From contig CAMLCW010000008.1 of NCBI GenBank assembly GCA_946478645.1, forward strand, positions 1 to 33,828: 33,828 nucleotides of DNA. The letters are read 5' to 3'. Positions 21,351-27,941 of this stretch are shown here, piece by piece. Both the position numbers and the translations under genes were made by a program. The notes beneath the pieces are model-generated. The model did no database searches. It was not told the origin of the DNA and saw only the letters and a program-made list of their open reading frames with translations. The DNA comes from an uncultured Variovorax sp. (GTDB lineage: Bacteria; Pseudomonadota; Gammaproteobacteria; Burkholderiales; Burkholderiaceae). The first letter of the stretch is position 1. The number at the start of each line of letters is the position of its first letter.

Positions 21351-22343
21351 ATGCCGAGCCACACCATGAGCCTTCTCCAAGTCAAAGACCTCGTCGTGGA
21401 TTTCCCCACCCGCCGAGGCACGCTGCGTGCGCTGGACCATGTCTCGTTCGACATCGCGCCCGGCGAGATCCTGGGCGTCGTCGGCGAGTCGGGCGCGGGC
21501 AAGTCGCTCACCGGCGCCGCGATCATCGGCCTGCTGGAGCCGCCCGGGCGCATCGCGTCGGGTCGCATCGCGCTCGACGGCGAGCGCATCGACAACCTGC
21601 CCGCAGCGCAGATGCGGCACATCCGCGGGCGCCGGATCGGCGCCATCTTCCAGGACCCGCTGACCTCGCTGAACCCGTTGTTCACCATCGGTCGGCAGCT
21701 CACCGAAACCATTCGCTCGCACCTGCCCGTGACGGAAGCGGAGGCGCGGCGGCGCGCGATCGGGCTGCTCGAGGACACCGGCATCCCGGCGGCCGCCCAG
21801 CGCATCGACCACTACCCGCACCAGTTTTCGGGCGGCATGCGGCAACGCGTGGTGATCGCGCTCGCGCTGGCCGCAGAGCCGCGGCTGATCGTCGCGGACG
21901 AGCCCACCACCGCCCTCGACGTCTCGATCCAGGCGCAGATCATCCAGCTGCTCAAGCGCATCTGCCGGGATCGCGGCGCCGCCGTGATGCTGATCACGCA
22001 CGACATGGGCGTGATCGCCGAAACCTGCGACCGCGTTGCGGTGATGTACGCCGGGCGCGTGGCCGAGATTGGCCCGGTGCACGAAGTGATCCACCGGCCG
22101 GCGCATCCCTACACGATCGGCCTGATGGCCTCCATTCCCGACATGGCGAGCGAGCGCGATCGCCTGAGCCAGATCGACGGCGCCATGCCGCGGCTCAACG
22201 CCATTCCGGCGGGCTGCGCCTATAACCCGCGCTGCCCGCGTGCCTTTGCACGCTGCATGCGCGAGCGGCCGGGCCTGCTGAATGCCGGCGCCACGCGCGC
22301 GGCGTGCTGGTTGCAGGACTTCGCAATGGAGCTGCCCGCATGA
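21351..22343 (+). CDS. ABC transporter ATP-binding protein, DppD type
   Basis: This 330-residue ATPase powers the importer. Walker A is GESGAGKS, the Q-loop is [11 protein letters not shown], the signature is FSGGMRQR, Walker B is [12 protein letters not shown] and the H-loop is ITHDMG. The C-terminal oligopeptide-transporter extension has the cysteine cluster [14 protein letters not shown], which in some family members binds an iron-sulfur cluster. The start is taken at 21351 (MPSHTM); an equally possible ATG lies at 21366 (MSLLQV). The stop overlaps the start of the second ATPase as ATGA. Confidence 0.93.
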   Translation: MPSHTMSLLQVKDLVVDFPTRRGTLRALDHVSFDIAPGEILGVVGESGAGKSLTGAAIIGLLEPPGRIASGRIALDGERIDNLPAAQMRHIRGRRIGAIFQDPLTSLNPLFTIGRQLTETIRSHLPVTEAEARRRAIGLLEDTGIPAAAQRIDHYPHQFSGGMRQRVVIALALAAEPRLIVADEPTTALDVSIQAQIIQLLKRICRDRGAAVMLITHDMGVIAETCDRVAVMYAGRVAEIGPVHEVIHRPAHPYTIGLMASIPDMASERDRLSQIDGAMPRLNAIPAGCAYNPRCPRAFARCMRERPGLLNAGATRAACWLQDFAMELPA

Positions 22344-23374
22344 GCCCGGTGAGCCCCGATGCTTCGGAAGCCGCGGCCGTGGCGGCACCGCTGGTGCAGG
22401 CCAGCGATCTTGCGAAGACCTTCGACGTCTCCGCGCCCTGGTTCAACCGCGTGCTCGAGCGCAAGCCGCGCCAGCTGCTGCACGCCGTCGATGGCGTCGG
22501 CTTTTCCATCGCCCGGGGGCAGACGCTGGCGCTGGTGGGGGAGTCGGGTTGCGGCAAGAGCACGGTGGCCCGCCTGCTGGTGGGCCTGTACGCGCCGACG
22601 CGCGGCAGCTTCAGCTTCGACGGGCAGGACGCGCACGCCGCCTTCGAGGCCGGTGACAGCCGCAGCCTGCGCCGCCGCATCCAGATGATCTTCCAGGACC
22701 CGTACGCCAGCCTGAACCCGCGCTGGCGGGTGCAGGACATCGTGGGCGAGCCGCTGCGCGAGCACGGGATCATCGCCGGCGGCGCTGCGCTCGCGGCGCG
22801 TGTCGGCGAGCTTCTGTCGTCGGTGGGGCTGAGCCCGCAGGACATGGCGAAGTACCCGCACCAGTTCTCGGGTGGACAGCGCCAGCGTATCTCGATTGCC
22901 CGCGCGCTCGCCACCGAGCCGGAGTTCCTGGTCTGCGACGAGCCGACCTCCGCCCTCGACGTGAGCGTGCAGGCGCAGGTGCTCAACATCATGAAGGACC
23001 TGCAGCGCCAGCATGGCCTGACCTACCTGTTCATTTCCCACAACCTGGCCGTGGTGCGCCACGTGAGCGACCAGGTCGGCGTCATGTACCTTGGGCGGCT
23101 GGTGGAGCTCGCGGACAAGCACACGCTGTTCGCACGGCCGCGGCATCCGTACACACGGATGCTGCTCGACGCCATTCCCAAGATGCACGACACCGGGCAT
23201 GCCCGCACGCCTGTGCAGGGCGAGGTGCCGAACCCGCTCGATCCGCCCACGGGTTGTGCCTTCAACCCGCGCTGCCCGCATGCGAGCGAGCGCTGCCGCA
23301 TCGAGCGGCCCGCGCTGCGCGGCCAGGACGGCGTCCGCGTGGCCTGCCACGCGGTGGAGGAGGGCCGAATCTGA
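22340..23374 (+). CDS. ABC transporter ATP-binding protein, DppF type
   Basis: This 344-residue ATPase is the second motor subunit. It has Walker [10 protein letters not shown]-loop [13 protein letters not shown], signature FSGGQRQR, Walker [13 protein letters not shown] and H-loop ISHNLA. The C-terminal extension has [14 protein letters not shown], parallel to the cysteine cluster of the first ATPase. The N-terminal 25 residues are extended compared with DppF. It is the last gene of the six-gene operon and converges with the RidA-like gene with only 18 bases between the stops; no terminator is apparent. Confidence 0.93.
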   Translation: MSPVSPDASEAAAVAAPLVQASDLAKTFDVSAPWFNRVLERKPRQLLHAVDGVGFSIARGQTLALVGESGCGKSTVARLLVGLYAPTRGSFSFDGQDAHAAFEAGDSRSLRRRIQMIFQDPYASLNPRWRVQDIVGEPLREHGIIAGGAALAARVGELLSSVGLSPQDMAKYPHQFSGGQRQRISIARALATEPEFLVCDEPTSALDVSVQAQVLNIMKDLQRQHGLTYLFISHNLAVVRHVSDQVGVMYLGRLVELADKHTLFARPRHPYTRMLLDAIPKMHDTGHARTPVQGEVPNPLDPPTGCAFNPRCPHASERCRIERPALRGQDGVRVACHAVEEGRI

Positions 23375-23392
23375 CGGCCGCCGCAGCCCGGC

Positions 23393-23800
23393 TCAGGGGG
23401 TGCCGGCCTCGGGCAGCCGCGCAATCACCTTGATCTCGAAGTCGAAGCCATAGAGCCAGGTCACGCCGACGCCCGTGAGCGTCGGGTGCGGCGCTTCGCC
23501 CCAGCGCTCGGACGCGACCTTCCAAATGGTCTCGAATTTGCTGGCGGGGTCGACGATGAAGATCGTCACATCGACCACGTCCGCAAAGCTGGAGCCCGCG
23601 GCCAGAAGGATCGCGTCGAGGTTGTCGAACGCCAGCCGCACCTGCGCGGCGAGGTCGGGTTCGGGCGAACCGTCGGGGCGGCTGCCGACCTGGCCCGAAA
23701 CGAAGAGGAAGCCGTTGGAGCGGATCGCGGGCGAGTAGCGGTTGCGCTCGTAGAGCGCCTGGCGGCCAGCGGGAAAGACGACGTCGCGTGCGGGTGACAT
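23393..23800 (-). CDS. RidA-like (YjgF/UK114 family) protein
   Basis: This 135-residue protein has the UK114 fold pattern: YSPAIRSNGFLFVSGQVGSRPDGSPEPDLAAQV, the central helix FDNLDAILLAAGSSFADVVDVTIFIVDP and the last strand FDFEIKVIARLP with E122. At the position of the catalytic arginine of RidA, this protein has H105 in APHPTLTGVG, so it is not expected to have standard imine deaminase activity. It belongs to a RidA-like subgroup of unknown role. The start at 23800 is a typical N-terminus; the open frame extends to 24103 but overlaps the LysR gene. It diverges from that LysR gene across a strong palindrome. Confidence 0.87.
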   Translation of the reverse strand: MSPARDVVFPAGRQALYERNRYSPAIRSNGFLFVSGQVGSRPDGSPEPDLAAQVRLAFDNLDAILLAAGSSFADVVDVTIFIVDPASKFETIWKVASERWGEAPHPTLTGVGVTWLYGFDFEIKVIARLPEAGTP

Positions 23801-23883
23801 GGAACAGCCTTCGTGAAGAGGAGGGGAATGCGATGCGCCGACCTTAGGCGAGCGCCGCCGCGAGATAAACACGTAGGTCGCAC

Positions 23884-23914
23884 AATGATTGTTTGGATTC
23901 AGCAAACAATCATT
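23884..23914. promoter_or_regulatory. 12-bp-arm palindrome, candidate LysR operator
   Basis: AATGATTGTTTG (23884-23895) and CAAACAATCATT (23903-23914) are perfect 12-bp inverted arms around a 7-base centre. The LysR T-N11-A core is T23894 to A23906. The site is immediately before the LysR ribosome site (CGGAGG 23915-23920), so binding there would affect the LysR gene and the divergent RidA-like gene. It is AT-rich against a GC-rich background. Confidence 0.65.
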
Positions 23915-23927
23915 CGGAGGCGTGCAG

Positions 23928-24860
23928 ATGGACAGATTCGACGCACTGCGGGCCTTTGCCCGCGTGGTGGAGGCGGGCAGTTTCACCAAGGCCGCGCAAA
24001 CGCTCCACATGAGCAAGACCACGGTGACGCAACAGGTGCAGCAGCTCGAGGCGCGGCTGCGCGTGAAGCTGTTGAACCGCACGACGCGGCAGGTCAGGGT
24101 CACGGCCGATGGCGCGGCCTACTACGAGCGCGTGGTGCGGCTGCTCGCCGACCTCGAGGATGCCGATACCAGCCTGTCGGGCGCGTCGGCGTCACCGAGC
24201 GGGCGGTTGCGCGTGGACGTGCCGAGTCCGTTTGCACGCATGGTGCTGGCGCCTGCGCTGCCGGGCTTCCATGCGCGCTATCCCGAGATCCAGCTCGACC
24301 TCGGCGTGAGCGACCGCATGGTGGACCTGATCGGCGACAACGTCGACTGCGTGCTGCGCGGCGGCGAGCTGACCGATTCGTCGTTGATCGCGCGGCGCAT
24401 GGGCGCACTCGCGCTGGGCGTCTTTGCGGCGCCGGCTTACCTGGCGCTCGCGGGGCGGCCCGCGCATCCCCGCGAGCTCGAAGGCACGCACCACCGCATC
24501 GTCGGCTACCTGAGCGCGCGCAGCGGCAAGGTCGCACCGCTTGCGCTGTGGCAGGGCGGCGAGCAGGTCGAGGTGAAAGGCCGCCACGCGGTCGCGGTGG
24601 ACGATGGCAATGCCTACCTGGCGGCCGGCGTCGCGGGCATGGGCATCCTCTGGCTGCCGCACTACATGGCCGCGCCTCATGCGGCCAAAGGCGAACTGGT
24701 GCCGCTGTTCGAGGACTGGCGCATCGCGCCGATGCCGATGTACGTGGTGTACCCGCCGAACCGGCATGTCAGCGCGAAGCTGCGCGCGTTCATCGACTGG
24801 GTGGCCGAGCTGATGGCCGCACAGGCGATGCAGCCTGACGCCCCCGCCATCGCTGGGTGA
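23928..24860 (+). CDS. LysR family transcriptional regulator
   Basis: This 310-residue regulator has its helix-turn-helix at residues 3-60 (FDALRAFARVVEAGSFTKAAQTLHMSKTTVTQQVQQLEARLRVKLLNRTTRQ). The effector domain starts near 87 (SPSGRLRVDVPSPFARMVLAPALPGF). The start at 23928 is set by CGGAGG seven bases upstream. It diverges from the RidA-like gene and probably binds the 12-bp-arm palindrome between them. Whether it also influences the preceding ABC operon, which has its own TetR gene, is not clear from the sequence. Confidence 0.93.
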   Translation: MDRFDALRAFARVVEAGSFTKAAQTLHMSKTTVTQQVQQLEARLRVKLLNRTTRQVRVTADGAAYYERVVRLLADLEDADTSLSGASASPSGRLRVDVPSPFARMVLAPALPGFHARYPEIQLDLGVSDRMVDLIGDNVDCVLRGGELTDSSLIARRMGALALGVFAAPAYLALAGRPAHPRELEGTHHRIVGYLSARSGKVAPLALWQGGEQVEVKGRHAVAVDDGNAYLAAGVAGMGILWLPHYMAAPHAAKGELVPLFEDWRIAPMPMYVVYPPNRHVSAKLRAFIDWVAELMAAQAMQPDAPAIAG

Positions 24861-25083
24861 ACCAGCGCGGATTTGCAGGACGGACGTGCGCGGCGGGTGG
24901 GACCAGGCCTGCGCGGGCCGGGAAGGTGACGGCGCGCGCGCGCTCCAAGCTCCTACAGGACACAGCGCTGCGAACTGACCCGGCGATCCCCGCGGTCGCC
25001 TAAGTTGGCAGCAGTCGGGCAAACGGTCCGGCGGAATCTTCCCTCAACCATCCGGCCCGGCCGGACTCTTCAGGAGACTCGTC
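24861..25083 (+). other. Intergenic region, putative promoter of exported-protein gene
   Basis: No gene is seen in these 223 bases, the longest gap in the window. CCTAC at 24952-24956 followed nine bases later by CGCTG (24966-24970) is repeated with the same spacing before the membrane protein gene at 31722. TCCTACAGGA here is itself a small dyad. A ribosome site AGGAG lies at 25072-25076 for the gene at 25084. I see no clear sigma-70 hexamers. Confidence 0.35.
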
Positions 25084-25395
25084 ATGCATCGCTCTACCCA
25101 TCTCATCGCAGCCCTTGCACTCGGCGCCGCAGGCGTCGCCTTCGCACAGGGCACCCCGCCGACCACCGCTTCCCCCAATCCCGCCACCGGCGCCGGCCAG
25201 CAAAGCCAGAGCGGCACGCCCATGGGCACCACCGGCACGCTGACGCAGAACAACAGCGGCAGCAGCGGCGCCGCCAGCGGCGGCAGCACCTCGTCGGGCA
25301 CCACCATGTCGCAAGGCAGCGGCACGACCGGCGGCAGCACCACCAACATGGCCCAGGCCGACACGATGCGCCCGGCACGTGCCGACCGCAACTGA
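25084..25395 (+). CDS. Low-complexity exported protein
   Basis: This 103-residue protein has an N-terminal signal peptide (about 1-20, ending VAFA before QGTPP). The mature region is almost entirely Gly, Ser, Thr, Gln and Asn (for example SGSSGAASGGSTSSGTTM). It ends with a short charged tail, MRPARADRN. It has a clear AGGAG ribosome site. The composition points to an unstructured periplasmic or surface peptide; no family is recognised. It lies directly before an L,D-transpeptidase-like gene, so a link to the cell wall is possible but unproven. Confidence 0.65.
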   Translation: MHRSTHLIAALALGAAGVAFAQGTPPTTASPNPATGAGQQSQSGTPMGTTGTLTQNNSGSSGAASGGSTSSGTTMSQGSGTTGGSTTNMAQADTMRPARADRN

Positions 25396-25423
25396 CCTGA
25401 AGGCCACCGCATTGCCGGCCGCC

Positions 25424-26149
25424 ATGCCGACTTCGACCTCGCCAGCGCGCCGCGCGGCAGCAGCAACAGCAAGGCGCCTTTGGGCACCGCTGCTGCTGTC
25501 TTGCGCGGCAAGCATCGGAGCGACCGCGGTCTTCGCAGCCGGCCCTGCAACGCGGGTGCCGCCGGCACCGCTCACGCCCGACGCCGAGCGCATGGCGCGC
25601 GCGGCGGTCGCGGCGCGCGACAATGCGGGCATGGCCTTCGCCGTGGTCGACAAGAAGGCCGCGAGCGTGTTCGTTTTCGATGCCGCGGGCAAGTTGCTCG
25701 GCGCCTCGCCGGTGCTGCTCGGCCTGGCGCGCGGCGATGAATCGGTGCCCGGCATCGGCGAACGGCCGATGGCGCAGGTCCGCCCGCATGAACGCACCAC
25801 GCCCGCCGGCCGCTTTGCGTCGGAACCGGGGCGCAACACGCATGGCGAAGACATCGTCTGGGTCGACTACGACGCGGCCGTGTCGATGCACCGCGTGCGC
25901 ACCACCAACGCGGCCGACCGGCGGCTCGAACGACTGGCCACGCGCACCGTGGCCGACAACCGCATCTCCTACGGCTGCATCAACGTGCCCGCCGCGTTCT
26001 ACGACGCCTACGTGAAGCCCGCGCTCGGCGCGCGGCGCGGCGTGGTCTACGTGCTGCCGGAATCGTCGCCCGTGGCGAGCCGTTTCGATTTCCTGAAGCC
26101 GATCGGGCAGGCGAGCGCGCCTTCGGCCCTGCCGCAGCCTGCGCTGTAG
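25424..26149 (+). CDS. L,D-transpeptidase-like (YkuD-type) protein
   Basis: This 241-residue exported protein probably acts on peptidoglycan. A signal or anchor segment covers residues 20-39 (LWAPLLLSCAASIGATAVFA). YkuD-like landmarks follow: strand AFAVVDKKAASVFVFDAAGK, TTPAGRF (125-131), H156 in VSMHRV and the catalytic motif ISYGCINVP with C185. In standard enzymes the residue two before the cysteine is usually His (SHGC); here it is Y183. Activity is therefore likely but not certain. The ATG at 25424 is chosen; GTG 25379 and TTG 25412 are alternatives. A strong intrinsic terminator follows the stop. Confidence 0.72.
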   Translation: MPTSTSPARRAAAATARRLWAPLLLSCAASIGATAVFAAGPATRVPPAPLTPDAERMARAAVAARDNAGMAFAVVDKKAASVFVFDAAGKLLGASPVLLGLARGDESVPGIGERPMAQVRPHERTTPAGRFASEPGRNTHGEDIVWVDYDAAVSMHRVRTTNAADRRLERLATRTVADNRISYGCINVPAAFYDAYVKPALGARRGVVYVLPESSPVASRFDFLKPIGQASAPSALPQPAL

Positions 26150-26173
26150 CGGGCCGGCGGCAAGCCAGCAGAT

Positions 26174-26205
26174 AACGCGGGGCCGGCCACCCCGCGTTTA
26201 CTTTT
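26174..26205 (+). terminator. Intrinsic terminator
   Basis: AACGCGGGG (26174-26182) and CCCCGCGTT (26190-26198) form a perfect 9-bp stem with a 7-base loop, followed by TTACTTTT. It lies 25 bases after the L,D-transpeptidase-like stop and before the Fur-box region, so it insulates the iron operon from the gene upstream. Confidence 0.85.
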
Positions 26206-26219
26206 GTACGCCCGCGCAT

Positions 26220-26238
26220 AATAATGAGAACAATTCGT
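26220..26238. promoter_or_regulatory. Fur-box-like site before sigma factor gene
   Basis: The 19 bases starting AATAATGAGAAC match 12 of the 19 positions of the classical Fur consensus, by my own count, including ATAATGA. It lies 41 bases before the FecI-type sigma factor gene, the expected site for iron-dependent repression of the surface-signalling operon. Confidence 0.7.
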
Positions 26239-26278
26239 ATCTGAGCGGCACGCTTTTCTTCTTTCGCCACGGCCTCCA

Positions 26279-26815
26279 ATGACTGCACCGGGTTCCCTGC
26301 ACGACGTGGCGCGGCTGTACACCGAGCACCATCCATGGCTGATCGGGTGGCTGCGCCGGAAGCTGGGTTGCCCGCACCATGCGGCGGACATGGCGCACGA
26401 CACGTTCGCGCGCATCCTGGCGGCGCTCGACAAGGGCGTGCTCGCGGAGGCCGGGGCGCTGCGCCAGCCGCGCGCATTTCTCACCACCACGGCGACGCGG
26501 CTGATCGTCGATGCGGCGCGGCGGCGCGAGATCGAGCGTGCCTACCTCGAGACGCTTGCAGTCGTGCAGCCGCGCGAGGCCAGCATGCCGTCGCCCGAGC
26601 AGATGCTGGAGTTGCTCGAGACCCTGCATGCGATCGCCGCGCTGCTCGACGGCCTGGCCGACAAGCCGCGGCGCGCGTTCCTCATGTACCGGCTCGACGG
26701 GCTCTCGCAGCCCGAGATCGCGCGCGAGCTCGGCGTGTCGGCCAGCATGGTGAAGCAGTACGTGGCGCAGGCCATGGTGCATTGCTACGCCGTGCAGCAC
26801 GGGCTGCCGCCGTGA
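26279..26815 (+). CDS. FecI-type ECF sigma factor
   Basis: This 178-residue ECF sigma factor would direct RNA polymerase to the downstream siderophore-receptor promoter. Region 2 spans about residues 8-80 (LYTEHHPWLIGWLRRKLGCPHHAADMAHDTFARIL, then PRAFLTTTATRLIVDAARRREIERAYLE). Region 4 spans about 115-170 (LDGLADKPRRAFLMYRLDGLSQPEIARELGVSASMVKQYVAQAMVHC). These are hallmarks of the iron-starvation FecI/PvdS group. A Fur-box-like site precedes it, and the stop overlaps the FecR-type gene start as TGATG. It is probably held inactive until its receptor binds a ferri-siderophore. Confidence 0.93.
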   Translation: MTAPGSLHDVARLYTEHHPWLIGWLRRKLGCPHHAADMAHDTFARILAALDKGVLAEAGALRQPRAFLTTTATRLIVDAARRREIERAYLETLAVVQPREASMPSPEQMLELLETLHAIAALLDGLADKPRRAFLMYRLDGLSQPEIARELGVSASMVKQYVAQAMVHCYAVQHGLPP

Positions 26816-27828
26816 TGCGCGCGAGCGCTTCGAGCGCGCATCACGGCGCACCGCGCGAACCCACGCGCCAGATGGTCGAGCAGGCCGCGCTGTGGCATGC
26901 GCAGCGGCAGGCCGGCGAGGCCGACGGTGCCGCACTCGAGGCCTGGCGCCGCGCTGACCCGGCGCACGAGACCGCCTGGCAGCGCACTGCCGCGCTGTGG
27001 CAGTGCTTCGAGGGCCTGGGTGCCGCACCGGCCCGCGCCGCGCTCGAGGCGGCCGCATCGCACGGCACGCGCAACCGCGGCCGCGCAGGGCGTTTGGCGG
27101 GCGGCACGGCGGCCGCGCTTGCGATCGCCTGGTGCGGCTGGCATGCCGCGGCCATGCCCGACCTGCTGGCCGATCGCCGCAGCGGGCTCGGCGAGACGTT
27201 GCACATCGCATTGCCCGACGGCAGCCGGCTCGCGCTCGACAGCCTGAGTGCCGTCGACGTGCACTACGGCGCGCACGAGCGGCGCATCGTGCTGCGCAGC
27301 GGCGCGCTGCTGGCCGAGGTCGCGAAGGACGCGGGCCGGCCTTTCGTGGTCGAGACCACGCAAGGCACCGCGCGTGCGCTCGGCACCCGCTTCGTGGTCG
27401 CGCGGCGCGATGGCGCACACGCGGACGCGATGGTGACCGTCGTCGAATCGTCGGTGCGCGCATGCGCGGTACCGGGCGAGGCGGCGCCGGCCTGCGTCGA
27501 CCTCGCTGCGGGCGAGCGCGTGCGCCTCGGCGCGCAGGGCCTCGCGCCGGTCGAGCGCATCGACGCCGACGCCGCTGCTGCGCGCTTTGAGGGCCGGCTC
27601 GTTGCCGACAACCTGCCGCTCGCCGAGGTGCTTGCCGAACTCGGCGCGCGCCGGCGCGGGCAGCTGCGCTTCGACGCCGGCGACCTGGCGCAGGTGCGCG
27701 TTTCAGGCGTGCTGCCGCTGGCCGACACCGACCGCGCGCTCGAGATCCTCGCCGCCACGCTGCCGATCCGCGTGCGGCGCTTCACACCGTGGTGGGTGGT
27801 GGTCGAACCGGCCGTGCCCGCTTCCTGA
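26815..27828 (+). CDS. FecR-type anti-sigma/transmembrane regulator
   Basis: This 337-residue inner-membrane regulator relays the receptor signal to the sigma factor. The N-terminal cytoplasmic DUF4880-like domain (15-65) has the expected tryptophans (ALWHAQ, EAWRRADPAHETAWQRTAALW). One membrane helix follows (about 93-112), then the periplasmic FecR domain from about 125 (GETLHIALPDGSRLALDSLSAVDVHYGAHERRIVLRSGALLAEVAKDAGRPFVVET). The C-terminal end is STN-like (LVADNLPLAEVLAELGARRRGQLRF). The start at 26815 overlaps the sigma gene stop; a GTG at 26812 is in frame. It should both restrain and activate its partner sigma factor, as FecR does for FecI. Confidence 0.92.
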   Translation: MRASASSAHHGAPREPTRQMVEQAALWHAQRQAGEADGAALEAWRRADPAHETAWQRTAALWQCFEGLGAAPARAALEAAASHGTRNRGRAGRLAGGTAAALAIAWCGWHAAAMPDLLADRRSGLGETLHIALPDGSRLALDSLSAVDVHYGAHERRIVLRSGALLAEVAKDAGRPFVVETTQGTARALGTRFVVARRDGAHADAMVTVVESSVRACAVPGEAAPACVDLAAGERVRLGAQGLAPVERIDADAAAARFEGRLVADNLPLAEVLAELGARRRGQLRFDAGDLAQVRVSGVLPLADTDRALEILAATLPIRVRRFTPWWVVVEPAVPAS

Positions 27829-27872
27829 CCGCCTCTGCCGCGCATTGCGCAGGCGGCGCGGCGGCCCGGCAC

Positions 27873-27897
27873 TGTCCCGTTGCGGATTTCGTTCGTC
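27873..27897 (+). promoter_or_regulatory. Possible ECF-sigma promoter of receptor gene
   Basis: TGTCCCG (27873-27879) and CGTC at 27894-27897 resemble the -35/-10 layout of promoters used by iron-starvation ECF factors, whose -10 often ends in CGTC. The position, 45 bases before the receptor gene, fits. The match is by eye and the consensus is loose. Confidence 0.3.
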
Positions 27898-27941
27898 ATG
27901 GTTCCAGAGCACTCGATTTCAACCTGCCCTGGACCAACGCC

